64,000 nucleotides of DNA from Pseudomonas fluorescens (lineage in GTDB: Bacteria > Pseudomonadota > Gammaproteobacteria > Pseudomonadales > Pseudomonadaceae), in the NCBI RefSeq assembly GCF_001708445.1, contig NZ_CP015637.1:5147001-5211000 (forward strand). Reading direction: 5' to 3'. The notes beneath the pieces are model-generated. The model was not told the origin of the DNA and did no database searches. It saw only the letters and a list, made by a program, of their open reading frames with translations. Of this stretch, positions 31,998 to 42,043 are shown in pieces (position 1 is the stretch's first letter; the number at the start of each line of letters is the position of its first letter). The position numbers were made by a program, and so were the translations under genes.

Positions 31998-33179
31998 ATG
32001 ACCCGAATCGGAACTCCATTGTCGCCAACCGCGACCCGCGTTTTGCTGTGTGGCTGCGGTGAGCTGGGCAAGGAAGTGGTAATCGAACTGCAACGCCTGG
32101 GCGTTGAAGTGATTGCCGTGGATCGCTACGCCAACGCGCCGGCCATGCAGGTTGCCCACCGTAGTCATGTGATCAACATGCTCGACGGCGCCGCCCTGCG
32201 TGCAGTGATCGAGGCGGAAAAACCGCACTTCATCGTGCCGGAAATCGAAGCCATCGCCACCGCCACCCTGGTGGAGCTAGAGGCCGAAGGCTTCACCGTG
32301 ATCCCGACCGCGCGCGCCACGTCGCTGACCATGAACCGCGAAGGCATCCGTCGCCTGGCCGCCGAAGAGCTGGACCTGCCGACCTCGCCGTACCACTTCG
32401 CCGACACCTTCGAAGCCTACAGCAAGGCCGTGCAGGACCTGGGCTTCCCGTGCGTGGTCAAGCCGGTGATGAGTTCCTCGGGCAAGGGCCAGAGCCTGCT
32501 GCGCAGCAGCGACGACGTGCAGAAAGCCTGGGACTACGCCCAGGAAGGCGGGCGTGCCGGTAAAGGCCGGGTGATCATTGAAGGCTTTATCGACTTCGAC
32601 TACGAAATCACCCTGCTGACCGTGCGTCATATCGGCGGCACCACTTTCTGCGCGCCGGTCGGCCACCGTCAGGAGAAAGGCGACTATCAGGAGTCCTGGC
32701 AGCCTCAGGCCATGAGCCCGATCGCCCTGGCAGAGTCCGAGCGTGTAGCCAAGGCCGTAACCGACGCCCTGGGTGGCCGTGGCCTGTTTGGCGTGGAGCT
32801 GTTCATCAAGGGTGATCAGGTATGGTTCAGCGAAGTGTCGCCGCGCCCGCACGATACCGGCCTGGTGACCCTGATTTCCCAGGACCTGTCGCAATTCGCA
32901 CTGCACGCCCGCGCCATCCTGGGCCTGCCGATTCCATTGATTCGCCAGTTCGGCCCTTCGGCGTCGGCGGTGATCCTGGTGGAAGGGCAGTCGACCCAGA
33001 CCGCATTCGCCAACCTCGGCGCCGCCTTGAGCGAGTCGGACACGGCGTTGCGTCTGTTTGGTAAGCCAGAAGTGAATGGCCAGCGCCGCATGGGCGTGGC
33101 GCTGGCGCGGGATGAGTCGATTGAAGCGGCTCGGGCTAAGGCGACCCGTGCTTCCCAAGCGGTTGTTGTAGAGCTCTAA
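31998..33179 (+). CDS. purT: Formate-dependent phosphoribosylglycinamide formyltransferase
   Basis: A 393-residue ATP-grasp enzyme making formyl-GAR from GAR, formate and ATP in purine synthesis. The N-terminal preATP-grasp domain has [20 protein letters not shown] and the ATP-grasp domain has [13 protein letters not shown] and [20 protein letters not shown] with DTGLVTLIS. Length and motifs match E. coli PurT. The start has TGAGGA nearby. It is not clustered with other pur genes, as usual for purT. Confidence 0.96.
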   Translation: MTRIGTPLSPTATRVLLCGCGELGKEVVIELQRLGVEVIAVDRYANAPAMQVAHRSHVINMLDGAALRAVIEAEKPHFIVPEIEAIATATLVELEAEGFTVIPTARATSLTMNREGIRRLAAEELDLPTSPYHFADTFEAYSKAVQDLGFPCVVKPVMSSSGKGQSLLRSSDDVQKAWDYAQEGGRAGKGRVIIEGFIDFDYEITLLTVRHIGGTTFCAPVGHRQEKGDYQESWQPQAMSPIALAESERVAKAVTDALGGRGLFGVELFIKGDQVWFSEVSPRPHDTGLVTLISQDLSQFALHARAILGLPIPLIRQFGPSASAVILVEGQSTQTAFANLGAALSESDTALRLFGKPEVNGQRRMGVALARDESIEAARAKATRASQAVVVEL

Positions 33180-33182
33180 AAG

Positions 33183-33295
33183 CATCGGGGGCAAGGCCCC
33201 TCCCACACTTAACCGCGTTTAATCTGTAGGAATGCGGTCAAAATGTGGGAGGGGCGGTGCGACGATTCGACTTGCCCCCGATAGCGATCTATCAG
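33183..33295. repeat. REPIN with one loop-expanded REP
   Basis: Left half: ATCGGGGGCAAGGCCCCTCC plus CACA. Right half: TGTGGGAGGGGCGGTGCGAC followed by GATTCGACTTGCCCCCGAT. The right one has about 17 extra bases between the stem halves (CGGTGCGACGATTCGACT). The same expanded form occurs inverted at 49597-49641, so it is a subfamily. The element touches the 3' end of the MFS gene. Confidence 0.8.
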
Positions 33296-34602
33296 ACGAC
33301 GCGATTCAGATCGTTATTGCGCGTCTCTTTCAGGCACAGCACCGCAATCAAGCTGAGCAGCGCTGCCGCCGACACATACCCGCCGACATAACTCAGCCCA
33401 CCCATCGCCACCAGCTTGGTCGCGAAGAACGGTGCCGCCGATGCGCCGACGATCCCGCCCAGGTTATACGCTGCCGAAGCCCCGGTATAACGCACGCGGG
33501 TCGGGAACAATTCCGGCAGCAGCGCGCCCATTGGGGCGAAGGTCACCCCCATCAGGAACAACTCCAACGCCAGGAACAGCGCCACGGCCCAGGTCGAACC
33601 GTGGGTCAACAGCGGCTCCATGGTGAAGCCCGACAGGATGGCCAGGATCGCGCCGACGATCAGCACCGGCTTGCGCCCGAATCGATCACTGGCAAGCGCC
33701 GCCAGCGGCGTCGCCAGCCCCATGAACAGCACCGCGAAGCACAGCAACCCAAGGAACGTTTCGCGGCTGTAGCCCAGCGTCGAAACGCCATAGCTCAGGG
33801 AGAACGCGGTGGTGATATAGAACAGTGCATAGCACACCACCATCGACGCGGCGCCCAGCAGGACGGGCAGCCAATGCTGGCTGAACAGCTCCACCAACGG
33901 CACCTTCACCGGCGCCTGCTTGGACACGGCATTGGCGAACACTGGGGTTTCGTGCAGTTTCAGCCGTGCATACAGGCCGACCATCACCAGGGCTGCGCTG
34001 AGGATGAACGGGATACGCCAGCCCCAGCTGCGGAACTGCTCGTCGTTCAGGTTCATGGCCAGGATCAGGAATAAGCCGTTGGCCGCCAGGAATCCGATCG
34101 ATGGGCCCAGTTGCGGGAACATGCCGAACCAGGCGCGCTTGCCCTTGGGCGCGTTCTCGGTGGCCAGCAATGCGGCGCCACCCCATTCCCCGCCAAGGCC
34201 CAGGCCTTGGCCGAAACGCAGCACGCACAGCAGGATCGGCGCCCAGGCGCCAATGCTGTCATAGCCCGGCAGCAAACCGATCAGCGTGGTGCACACCCCC
34301 ATCAGCAGCAGCGAGGCCACCAGAGTCGATTTGCGGCCGATACGGTCACCAAAGTGGCCGAACAGCGCCGAACCCAGCGGGCGGGCGATAAACGCGATAC
34401 CGAAGGTCAGGAACGACGCCAGCATCTGCGCGGTACCGGACGACTGCGGGAAGAAGACCGGGCCGATCACCAGTGCCGCCGCGGTGGCATAGATATAGAA
34501 ATCGTAGAACTCGATGGCGGTGCCGACGATGCTGGCGGTGGCAACGCGGGCGGTCGAGTTGGTCGGGGCGGCGGTTGCGGCCTCGTTATAGGTGGTGCTC
34601 AT
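33292..34602 (-). CDS. MFS transporter, metabolite:H+ symporter type
   Basis: A 436-residue major facilitator of the MHS (ProP/ShiA/KgtP-like) family. The signature segments are GTAIEFYDFYIYATAAALV, RPLGSALFGHFGDRIGRKST (loop 2-3 motif), and FGQGLGLGGEWGGAALLA. The substrate may be an organic acid or an osmolyte such as shikimate, citrate or betaine; it cannot be decided. It is a single gene, with 297 bp of mostly empty sequence in front. Its stop codon lies within the REPIN at 33183-33295. Confidence 0.92.
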   Translation of the reverse strand: MSTTYNEAATAAPTNSTARVATASIVGTAIEFYDFYIYATAAALVIGPVFFPQSSGTAQMLASFLTFGIAFIARPLGSALFGHFGDRIGRKSTLVASLLLMGVCTTLIGLLPGYDSIGAWAPILLCVLRFGQGLGLGGEWGGAALLATENAPKGKRAWFGMFPQLGPSIGFLAANGLFLILAMNLNDEQFRSWGWRIPFILSAALVMVGLYARLKLHETPVFANAVSKQAPVKVPLVELFSQHWLPVLLGAASMVVCYALFYITTAFSLSYGVSTLGYSRETFLGLLCFAVLFMGLATPLAALASDRFGRKPVLIVGAILAILSGFTMEPLLTHGSTWAVALFLALELFLMGVTFAPMGALLPELFPTRVRYTGASAAYNLGGIVGASAAPFFATKLVAMGGLSYVGGYVSAAALLSLIAVLCLKETRNNDLNRVV

Positions 34603-34899
34603 GGAGGTATCCCTGACGGTCGTTGCGCGTTTGGACGCGGATTATTATTGGGTCGAACCCCCTTGGATCAGGGTAGTGCGCGGAGCGGCTCGGGATGGGA
34701 GCAAACACCGGTCAGACACGATGCAGCGGTGCCGGACGCGCTCAGTGCGGATAGCACGCGGTCGGGCGGGGCTTGGGTAAGCCGCAGGGATTATAGGAAT
34801 GGGGCCGGCGATACAACAAGGGGGCGCGCGATCTGCCAATCGCGGCAGATCAATTGTGGGAGGGGGGGCTCCCACATTCGAATGCGTTGAGTCAGGACG
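34603..34899. other. 297-bp non-coding gap with a palindrome and a solitary short REP
   Basis: No gene is supported. At 34830-34851 a perfect palindrome reads GATCTGCC-N6-GGCAGATC. At 34855-34876 a minimal REP hairpin (TGTGGGAG-N6-CTCCCACA) follows within three bases. The palindrome is about 230 bp from the MFS start and could be a regulator site or a remnant of a terminator-like stem. Confidence 0.6.
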
Positions 34900-36138
34900 C
34901 TATGCGGCGACGGGTACGCGGCTGGTGTGCCAGATCAGCACCTTGCTCACCCGGTTATCCTCGGTCTCAAGGATTTCCAGGCGATAGCGGCCGATCTTCA
35001 GGCATACGGCACAATCTGGAATGGTTTCCAGTGCTTCAGTCACCAGGCCATTGAGGGTCTTGGGACCGTCGCTGGGCAGGTGCCAAGCCAGGCTCTTGTT
35101 CAGTTCGCGGATCGATGCGGCGCCGTCGATGATATAGCGGCCATCCGCCTGCGCTTCGATATGCGGGTTGTCCACACTGTGTTCGCTTTCGAATTCGCCG
35201 ACAATTTCTTCGAGGATATCTTCCAGGGTGACGATGCCCAGCACTTCGCCGTACTCGTCCACCACCATGCCCAAGCGCCGTTGCTGCTTGTGGAAGTTCA
35301 GCAGTTGCAGTTGCAGCGGCGTGCTTTCCGGGACGAAGTAGGGTTCGTAGCAGGCGGCAAGCAAGGCTTCCTTGGTCAGGCTGGAATCCGGCAGCAGGTG
35401 CTGGATCAGCCGGGTGTTGAGCACGGCTTGGACCTGGTTGATATCGCTGTGGAACACTGGCAGCCGGGTGCGTTGGGAGTTGCGCAATTGCTCGATGATC
35501 GCTTCAAGCGAGTCATCCAGGTTGATGCCCTCCACTTCGCTGCGCGGCACCAGGATGTCGTTGACCGTGATGTTGTCCAGCGCGTGGATGCCGGGCAGGC
35601 CAGGGGGGCGGTTGCCTTCGGTCTCGGCCTCGGGTTCGTCATCATGGTCGGGCAGTGGTTCGTCGCTTTTTTTCACGATGCCGGGCTTGCGCGCAAAGGG
35701 GCGCAGCAATAGCAGGCTGATGCCGTTGAGCAGCCAGGCGAAGGGATAGACGATTTTCAGTGGCACGCCCAGCAGTGTGTTGCCGAAGCCCAGCACTGCT
35801 TGCGGATGGCGGGTGGCCAGCGCGCGGGGCAGGTAGTCGGCCAATATCAGCAGCACGGCACAGGAAATCAGCCAGCCGAGCCAGGGACCGTTTTGCGCCC
35901 AGGCATACATCGCCAGCAACGTGCACAGAACCACTACTGCTGCGCGGCACAGGCTATTGCACAGGATCAGGCTGTGGCGGGGAAAACCCAGGCGGGCAGC
36001 GGCCTTGTCACCCTGGCGCGTGCCGGGGCGCAGGGCCAGCAAGTGTTGCTGTGCGGCTTCAATGGCGGTAAACAGCGCCGCCCATAACACCAGCAGGGCG
36101 ATTACCGCGAGCATCGGCCCCAGGGGCAAGTTGTCCAT
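34900..36138 (-). CDS. CNNM/CorC-like membrane protein (DUF21-CBS-CorC/HlyC)
   Basis: 412 residues: an N-terminal DUF21 membrane domain of four segments (about 1-145), two CBS repeats at about 190-310 (NDILVPRSEVEGINLDDSL, VVDEYGEVLGIVTLEDILEE), and the CorC/HlyC domain at the end (DGRYIIDGAASIRELNK). It belongs to the YfjD/CorB-like family linked to magnesium/cobalt handling. The start MDNLPLGPM follows the next gene's stop by 12 bp, so the pair may be an operon with CcsA-like protein. Confidence 0.9.
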   Translation of the reverse strand: MDNLPLGPMLAVIALLVLWAALFTAIEAAQQHLLALRPGTRQGDKAAARLGFPRHSLILCNSLCRAAVVVLCTLLAMYAWAQNGPWLGWLISCAVLLILADYLPRALATRHPQAVLGFGNTLLGVPLKIVYPFAWLLNGISLLLLRPFARKPGIVKKSDEPLPDHDDEPEAETEGNRPPGLPGIHALDNITVNDILVPRSEVEGINLDDSLEAIIEQLRNSQRTRLPVFHSDINQVQAVLNTRLIQHLLPDSSLTKEALLAACYEPYFVPESTPLQLQLLNFHKQQRRLGMVVDEYGEVLGIVTLEDILEEIVGEFESEHSVDNPHIEAQADGRYIIDGAASIRELNKSLAWHLPSDGPKTLNGLVTEALETIPDCAVCLKIGRYRLEILETEDNRVSKVLIWHTSRVPVAA

Positions 36139-36150
36139 GATCGCTGCCCG

Positions 36151-36963
36151 TCAGATATGCAGGATGTATTCGCGGACCAGCTTGCTGCCGAAATAGGCCA
36201 GCATCAGCAGGCAGAAACCGGCCAGGGTCCAACGGATCGCCTTGTGCCCGCGCCAGCCGAGGCGGTTGCGGCCCCACAGCAGCACGCTGAACACTACCCA
36301 GGCCAGGCAAGCCAGCAGGGTCTTGTGTACCAGGTGCTGGGCAAACAGGTTTTCGACGAACAGCCAGCCAGAGATCAATGACAGCGAGAGCAGGGTCCAG
36401 CCGGCCCACAGGAAACCGAACAGCAGGCTTTCCATGGTTTGCAGCGGCGGGAAGTTCTTGATCAGCCCCAAGGGGTGCTTGTGCTTGAGCTGGTGGTCCT
36501 GCAGCAGCAGGAGCAAAGCCTGGAACACCGCGATGGTGAACATGCCGTAGGCGAGGATCGACAACAGGATATGCGCGAGGATGCCTGGCTCTTCATCGAT
36601 CACCTGCACCGTGCCGGTGGGGGCGAACTGCGCCAATAACACCGTCAGCAGGCCCAGGGGGAACAACAGCACCAGCAGGTTTTCCACCGGGATACGTGCG
36701 CAGGCGATCAGCGTCAAGGCGATCACGGCAGCGGCAATCAGGCTGGCGGCGCTGAAAAAGTCCAGGCCCAGGCCGACCGGCGTCATCAGGTGGGTAAACA
36801 GGCTCGCGGCGTGTGCCACCAAGGCGAGGGCGCCAAGGCCGGACAACAGGCGCTTGTCGGCCTTGGCGCATTTGGCCAGGCGGGTGCCCTGATAGAGGGT
36901 CGCAGCGGCATATAAGAAGGCGGCGGCGAGACTGGGTAGCAAACTGGGTGACAAAGGGAGCAT
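36151..36963 (-). CDS. CcsA/YpjD-like cytochrome c assembly membrane protein
   Basis: A 270-residue membrane protein with eight hydrophobic segments and the cytochrome-c-assembly core (HILLSILAYGMFTIAVFQAL, SLISGWLFVENLF, LLWGRNRLGWRGHKAIRWTL). It resembles E. coli YpjD and CcsA; a role in heme or cytochrome handling is assumed but unproven. The gene typically sits next to ffh, as here: it is divergent from ffh (234 bp gap) and upstream of the CorC-like gene. Confidence 0.88.
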   Translation of the reverse strand: MLPLSPSLLPSLAAAFLYAAATLYQGTRLAKCAKADKRLLSGLGALALVAHAASLFTHLMTPVGLGLDFFSAASLIAAAVIALTLIACARIPVENLLVLLFPLGLLTVLLAQFAPTGTVQVIDEEPGILAHILLSILAYGMFTIAVFQALLLLLQDHQLKHKHPLGLIKNFPPLQTMESLLFGFLWAGWTLLSLSLISGWLFVENLFAQHLVHKTLLACLAWVVFSVLLWGRNRLGWRGHKAIRWTLAGFCLLMLAYFGSKLVREYILHI

Positions 36964-37197
36964 AAATCCTGTTAGGCAAGCCCGAAAGGCGCTGAGTTTG
37001 GCATACCCCTGCGTTCCACGAAAGACTCCAAGGCCAGACAGCGGGTGTGCACAGGCGCAGTCTTCGCTATAATCCGCGACCTGCCCACGCCGCAGGCTCG
37101 CCGAGCGCTGTTTTTAATAGCGATTTACCACAGCCTGGGCCGTCATTACCTCGGTCTACCAATGCATTTCGATGAATAGGGCCTGAAAGGATCGCGC

Positions 37198-38574
37198 ATG
37201 TTTGAAAACTTGACTGACCGTCTCTCGCAGACGCTGCGCCACGTTACCGGCAAGGCCAAGCTGACCGAGGACAATATTAAAGACACCCTGCGCGAAGTGC
37301 GCATGGCGTTGCTGGAAGCCGACGTCGCCTTGCCTGTGGTCAAGGACTTCGTCAACTCGGTCAAGGAGCGTGCGGTCGGCACCGAAGTGTCCCGCAGCCT
37401 GACGCCGGGCCAGGCCTTTGTGAAGATCGTCCAGGCCGAGCTCGAAAGCCTGATGGGCGCGGCCAACGAAGACCTGAACCTCAGCGCCGTGCCACCGGCC
37501 GTCGTGTTGATGGCCGGTCTGCAAGGTGCGGGCAAGACCACCACCGCCGGCAAGCTGGCGCGCTTCCTTAAAGAGCGCAAGAAGAAATCCGTGATGGTGG
37601 TGTCGGCTGACGTCTATCGTCCGGCGGCCATCAAGCAGTTGGAAATGCTCGCGAGCGAAGTGGGCGTGACGTTCTTCCCGTCCGACCTGAGCCAGAAGCC
37701 GGTCGACATCGCCAATGCGGCTATTAAAGAAGCAAGACTGAAATTCATCGACGTGGTCATCGTCGATACCGCTGGTCGCCTGCACATCGATGAAGAGATG
37801 ATGGGCGAGATCAAGGCGCTGCATGCCGCGATCAACCCGGTCGAGACCCTGTTCGTGGTCGACGCCATGACCGGCCAGGATGCGGCCAACACCGCCAAGG
37901 CATTTGGTGATGCACTGCCGCTGACCGGCGTGATCCTGACCAAGGTCGACGGCGATGCCCGTGGTGGTGCCGCGCTGTCGGTACGCGCAATCACCGGCAA
38001 GCCGATCAAGTTCATCGGTATGGGCGAGAAGAGCGACGCGCTCGAGCCGTTTCACCCTGAGCGGATCGCTTCGCGTATCCTCGGCATGGGCGACGTGCTC
38101 AGCCTGATTGAACAGGCCGAAGCGACCCTCGATAAAGACAAGGCCGATAAACTGGCCAAGAAGCTGAAGAAGGGCAAGGGCTTCGACCTCGAAGACTTCC
38201 GCGACCAGCTGCAGCAGATGAAGAACATGGGCGGCCTCGGCGGCTTGATGGACAAGCTGCCGAATATCGGCGGTGTGAACCTGGCGCAAATGGGCAACGC
38301 CCAGGGTGCGGCAGAGAAGCAGTTCAAGCAGATGGAAGCCATCATCAACTCCATGACCCCGGCCGAGCGCCGCGACCCTGAGCTGATCAGCGGTTCGCGC
38401 AAGCGTCGGATCGCCATGGGTTCCGGCACCCAGGTGCAGGACATCGGTCGCTTGATCAAGCAGCACAAGCAGATGCAGAAGATGATGAAGAAGTTCTCCG
38501 CCAAGGGCGGAATGGCCAAGATGATGCGCGGCATGGGCGGTATGTTGCCCGGCGGCGGCATGCCCAAGATGTAA
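37198..38574 (+). CDS. ffh: Signal recognition particle protein Ffh
   Basis: 458 residues, normal for Ffh. An N-domain comes first (MFENLTDRLSQTLRHVTGKA), followed by the GTPase G-domain with GLQGAGKTTTAGKLA (about residue 107), DTAGRLHIDEEMM and TKVDGDARGGAALS. A methionine-rich M domain binds 4.5S RNA and signal peptides (QMKNMGGLGGLMDKLP; ending MRGMGGMLPGGGMPKM). It targets nascent membrane proteins. It is a single gene in front of the rpsP operon and divergent from the CcsA-like gene. Confidence 0.98.
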   Translation: MFENLTDRLSQTLRHVTGKAKLTEDNIKDTLREVRMALLEADVALPVVKDFVNSVKERAVGTEVSRSLTPGQAFVKIVQAELESLMGAANEDLNLSAVPPAVVLMAGLQGAGKTTTAGKLARFLKERKKKSVMVVSADVYRPAAIKQLEMLASEVGVTFFPSDLSQKPVDIANAAIKEARLKFIDVVIVDTAGRLHIDEEMMGEIKALHAAINPVETLFVVDAMTGQDAANTAKAFGDALPLTGVILTKVDGDARGGAALSVRAITGKPIKFIGMGEKSDALEPFHPERIASRILGMGDVLSLIEQAEATLDKDKADKLAKKLKKGKGFDLEDFRDQLQQMKNMGGLGGLMDKLPNIGGVNLAQMGNAQGAAEKQFKQMEAIINSMTPAERRDPELISGSRKRRIAMGSGTQVQDIGRLIKQHKQMQKMMKKFSAKGGMAKMMRGMGGMLPGGGMPKM

Positions 38575-38725
38575 AGATTTCGAGCGGGAGCCCAGCTCCT
38601 GCTCCGACCCACAGGGACGTGGGATCTCCAGCAAACCCGCGATTGGCGGGCGCTGACTCGCCGTTTTAACCGACGGCTCTATAGCAGATCTGAATGGCAC
38701 GCTGATAGGCGCCAGAAAAAGACAT

Positions 38726-38780
38726 TTGCAAAAGTCCGGATATTCCTTAGAATATGCGGCCTTTCGGGCACCTATGCCCG
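38726..38780 (+). promoter_or_regulatory. Promoter and leader hairpin of the rpsP operon
   Basis: TTGCAA (38726-38731), a 16-base spacer and TAGAAT (38748-38753) fit a sigma-70 promoter. The expected transcript soon forms CGGGCA-CCTA-TGCCCG (38765-38780), about 45 bp before rpsP. A role in operon feedback control is possible but unproven. Confidence 0.65.
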
Positions 38781-38825
38781 CTGTGCATTTAGATTTGCAG
38801 CACCGACTACAGGAACGATGTTCAC

Positions 38826-39077
38826 ATGCTAACAATCCGTCTTGCCCTTGGCGGCTCCAAAAAGCGCCCGTTTTACCACTTGACCGTAACCGACAGCCGC
38901 AACCCGCGCGACGGTTCGCACAAGGAACAGGTTGGTTTCTTCAACCCTGTTGCTCGTGGTCAAGAAGTTCGTCTGTCCGTGAACCAAGAGCGCGTAGCCT
39001 ACTGGCTGAGCGTTGGTGCACAGCCTTCCGAGCGTGTTGCCAAGTTGTTGAAGGACTCGGCTAAGGCCGCAGCCTGA
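38826..39077 (+). CDS. rpsP: 30S ribosomal protein S16
   Basis: An 83-residue S16 with the family start [19 protein letters not shown] and the [11 protein letters not shown] end. It is a component of the small ribosomal subunit needed for assembly. It begins the four-gene rpsP-rimM-trmD-rplS operon, with rimM starting 5 bp after its stop codon. Confidence 0.98.
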   Translation: MLTIRLALGGSKKRPFYHLTVTDSRNPRDGSHKEQVGFFNPVARGQEVRLSVNQERVAYWLSVGAQPSERVAKLLKDSAKAAA

Positions 39078-39082
39078 GCAAT

Positions 39083-39619
39083 ATGAACGCGACGCCAGCT
39101 GTTGCTGATGATTTGATCGTTATCGGCAAGATTTATTCTGTTCATGGCGTTCGCGGCGAAGTGAAGGTGTATTCCTTTACTGATCCGACTGAAAACCTGT
39201 TGCAGTACAAGACCTGGACGCTCAAGCGCGAAGGTAGTGTGAAACAGGTCGAGCTGGTCAGTGGACGCGGGAGCGATAAGTTCCTGGTCGCAAAGCTCAA
39301 GGGTCTTGATGATCGTGAAGAAGCTCGTCTTCTGGCTGGTTATGAGATCTGCGTGCCGCGCAACCTGTTCCCTGAATTGACCGATGGCGAGTACTACTGG
39401 TACCAGCTGGAAGGTCTGAAGGTTATCGATCAACTCGGGCAATTGTTCGGGAAAATCGATCATCTTCTGGAAACCGGCGCCAATGATGTAATGGTGGTCA
39501 AGCCTTGCGCTGGCAGCCTGGATGATCGCGAACGCCTGTTGCCCTATACCGAGCAATGCGTGTTGGCTGTCGACCTGGTAGCGGGCGAGATGAAGGTGGA
39601 ATGGGACGCGGACTTCTAA
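39083..39619 (+). CDS. rimM: Ribosome maturation factor RimM
   Basis: 178 residues: an N-terminal RimM domain ([20 protein letters not shown], about residues 12-31) and a C-terminal PRC-barrel ([17 protein letters not shown], ...[14 protein letters not shown]). It assists 16S rRNA processing and 30S assembly, binding S19. It lies between rpsP and trmD as in most gammaproteobacteria. Its stop is three bases before the chosen trmD start. Confidence 0.97.
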   Translation: MNATPAVADDLIVIGKIYSVHGVRGEVKVYSFTDPTENLLQYKTWTLKREGSVKQVELVSGRGSDKFLVAKLKGLDDREEARLLAGYEICVPRNLFPELTDGEYYWYQLEGLKVIDQLGQLFGKIDHLLETGANDVMVVKPCAGSLDDRERLLPYTEQCVLAVDLVAGEMKVEWDADF

Positions 39620-39621
39620 GC

Positions 39622-40374
39622 GTGGCTAATTTGCGCATTGAAGTGATCAGTTTGTTTCCCGAGATGTTCTTCGCCATCAGCGAGTACGGCATCACCAGTC
39701 GGGCGGTGAAACAGGGGCTGTTGCAGCTGACCTGTTGGAACCCGCGAGACTACACGACGGATCGACATCACACTGTGGACGATCGCCCATTTGGCGGTGG
39801 CCCGGGCATGGTGATGAAGATCAAGCCCCTGGAAGACGCGTTGGTTCAGGCCAAGGCCGCCGCCGGGGAGAAGGCGAAGGTGATTTACCTGTCCCCTCAA
39901 GGCCGTCAGCTGAAACAGGCGGCGGTACGCGAACTGGCGAATGAGGAAGCACTGATCCTGATTGCCGGTCGCTATGAAGGCATTGACGAGCGTTTTATTG
40001 AAGCTCATGTCGATGAAGAGTGGTCGATTGGGGACTATGTCCTGTCTGGCGGTGAGCTGCCGGCGATGGTCCTGATAGATGCGGTTACACGACTGCTGCC
40101 TGGAGCTTTAGGGCATGCGGACTCTGCGGAGGAAGATTCCTTCACGGATGGTTTGCTGGATTGCCCGCACTACACCCGTCCGGAGGTGTATGCGGATCAG
40201 CGTGTTCCCGACGTATTGCTAAGTGGCAATCACGCACACATCCGGCGTTGGCGTTTACAGCAGTCCCTTGGTCGGACCTATGAACGACGCGCCGATCTTC
40301 TGGAAAGCCGCTCGCTTTCTGGAGAAGAGAAGAAGCTGCTCGAGGAATACATCCTCGCGCGGGACGATAGTTAA
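39622..40374 (+). CDS. trmD: tRNA (guanine37-N1)-methyltransferase
   Basis: A 250-residue SPOUT methyltransferase that methylates G37 next to the anticodon. Motifs visible are [46 protein letters not shown] and the trefoil-knot [15 protein letters not shown]. The start is taken as GTG 39622 ([11 protein letters not shown]), which gives the family N-terminus; an ATG at 39601 would overlap rimM and add seven residues. Confidence 0.96.
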   Translation: MANLRIEVISLFPEMFFAISEYGITSRAVKQGLLQLTCWNPRDYTTDRHHTVDDRPFGGGPGMVMKIKPLEDALVQAKAAAGEKAKVIYLSPQGRQLKQAAVRELANEEALILIAGRYEGIDERFIEAHVDEEWSIGDYVLSGGELPAMVLIDAVTRLLPGALGHADSAEEDSFTDGLLDCPHYTRPEVYADQRVPDVLLSGNHAHIRRWRLQQSLGRTYERRADLLESRSLSGEEKKLLEEYILARDDS

Positions 40375-40419
40375 CAACGTATCGATGGTAGGTCCGACGA
40401 CTTACCTTAGGAGCACAGC

Positions 40420-40770
40420 ATGACTAACAAAATCATCCTTGCACTCGAAGCAGAGCAGATGACCAAAGAGATCCCTACCTTTGCCCCAGGCGACACCATT
40501 GTCGTTCAGGTGAAAGTGAAGGAAGGCGACCGTTCGCGTCTGCAAGCGTTCGAAGGCGTGGTAATCGCCAAGCGTAACCGTGGTGTGAACAGTGCTTTCA
40601 CTGTTCGTAAAATCTCCAACGGTGTTGGCGTAGAGCGTACTTTCCAGACCTACAGCCCGCAAATCGACAGCATGGCCGTTAAGCGTCGCGGTGACGTACG
40701 TAAAGCCAAGCTGTACTACCTGCGTGACCTGTCCGGTAAAGCAGCTCGCATCAAGGAAAAACTGGCTTAA
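40420..40770 (+). CDS. rplS: 50S ribosomal protein L19
   Basis: A 116-residue L19 with [40 protein letters not shown] and [17 protein letters not shown]. It lies at the subunit interface of the ribosome. TTAGGAGC precedes the ATG. It is the last gene of the operon and is followed by a strong terminator. Confidence 0.98.
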
Positions 40771-40790
40771 GTCCAGCTTCCCGATGCAGA

Positions 40791-40817
40791 AAAAAGCAGC
40801 CTACGGGCTGCTTTTTT
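40791..40817 (+). terminator. Terminator of the rpsP-rimM-trmD-rplS operon
   Basis: AAAAAAGCAGCC-TACG-GGCTGCTTTTTT: a perfect stem with a tetraloop and a T-run, 20 bp after the rplS stop codon. Confidence 0.95.
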
Positions 40818-40857
40818 GTGCCTGGAATTTGTTGAAAAATCCGGGACTACGTGGCGG

Positions 40858-40952
40858 CTATCGCGAGCAAACCTGCCCCCACAGTTGATCGCTGCGGTTC
40901 GCGCAATCGAGTAAGACACAAAAAACTGTGGGAGTGGGCTTGCGCGCGATAG
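40858..40952. repeat. Degenerate REPIN in the opposite arrangement
   Basis: The left arm reads CTATCGCGAGCAAACCTGCC...CCACAG and the right arm CTGTGGGAGTGGGCTTGCGCGCGATAG. The tails point outwards, unlike the other elements where the CTGTGGG heads are at the ends. Several mismatches. Confidence 0.65.
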
Positions 40953-40989
40953 GATCTACCCGACATCACCTTCACCTGCCTGAGTCACC

Positions 40990-41886
40990 ATGCCTGCCAT
41001 CGACCACCCCTTGATCGACCGCTTCCTCGACGCCCTCTGGTTGGAGAAAGGCCTTTCGGACAACACCCGTCAGGCTTATCGCAGCGACCTGGCGCTGTTC
41101 AACGGCTGGTTGCAGGAAAAAAACCTCGAGCTGATCAATGCTGGCCGCGAGCTGATCCTTGACCATCTGGCCTGGCGTCTGGAGCAGAACTACAAGCCCC
41201 GTTCGACTGCGCGTTTCCTTTCCGGTGTGCGTGGTTTTTATCGCTACTTGCTGCGGGAAAAGCTCATTGCCCTCGACCCGACGTTGCAGGTGGATATGCC
41301 ACAACTCGGTAGGCCTTTGCCCAAATCCCTGTCTGAAGCCGACGTGGATGCCTTGCTCGCCGCGCCCGACCTGAGCGAGGCCATCGGCCAGCGCGACCGC
41401 GCCATGCTCGAGGTGCTGTACGCCTGCGGCCTGCGGGTGACCGAGCTGATCAGCCTGACCCTGGAGCAGGTCAACCTGCGCCAGGGCGTGCTGCGGGTGA
41501 TGGGCAAGGGCAGCAAGGAACGGTTGGTGCCGATGGGGGAGGAGGCAATTGTGTGGGTTGAACGCTACATGCGCGATGCCCGTGGCGAACTGCTCGGTGG
41601 GCGCCCCAGCGATGTGCTGTTCCCCAGCCAGCGCGGCGAACAGATGACCCGCCAGACCTTCTGGCACCGCATCAAGCACCAGGCCAAGGTGGCGGGCATC
41701 GGTAAGTCCTTGTCGCCACATACCTTGCGCCATGCGTTCGCCACCCATTTGCTCAACCACGGTGCGGATTTGCGCGTGGTGCAAATGCTGCTCGGGCACA
41801 GTGACTTATCCACAACCCAGATCTATACCCATGTGGCGCGGGCACGTTTGCAGGATATGCACGCCAAGCACCATCCGCGTGGTTGA
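40990..41886 (+). CDS. xerD: Site-specific tyrosine recombinase XerD
   Basis: A 298-residue tyrosine recombinase. The catalytic residues are visible: Arg in ACGLRVTELISL, His-x-x-Arg in SPHTLRHAFATHLL, His in LLGHSDLSTTQIYTH, and the nucleophilic Tyr in the same segment. With XerC and FtsK it resolves chromosome dimers at dif. The N-terminal SAM-like core-binding domain (IDRFLDALWLEKGLSDNTRQ) is present. dsbC follows 157 bp later. Confidence 0.97.
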   Translation: MPAIDHPLIDRFLDALWLEKGLSDNTRQAYRSDLALFNGWLQEKNLELINAGRELILDHLAWRLEQNYKPRSTARFLSGVRGFYRYLLREKLIALDPTLQVDMPQLGRPLPKSLSEADVDALLAAPDLSEAIGQRDRAMLEVLYACGLRVTELISLTLEQVNLRQGVLRVMGKGSKERLVPMGEEAIVWVERYMRDARGELLGGRPSDVLFPSQRGEQMTRQTFWHRIKHQAKVAGIGKSLSPHTLRHAFATHLLNHGADLRVVQMLLGHSDLSTTQIYTHVARARLQDMHAKHHPRG

Positions 41887-42043
41887 AAACCGCCAATTTA
41901 TCAGGCCACGGGCTGCCCTGCGGCCCAACTGTGGTAGGCTTTGCCGGTTAGCAAAGGGGACGGCCCAGACCTGTGTTTGCAGGCCCGTGTTTTTAGATCG
42001 GTGTGCTTGCCCGCCGTCCCTGCATCTGCCTTCAGGAGTTCCC

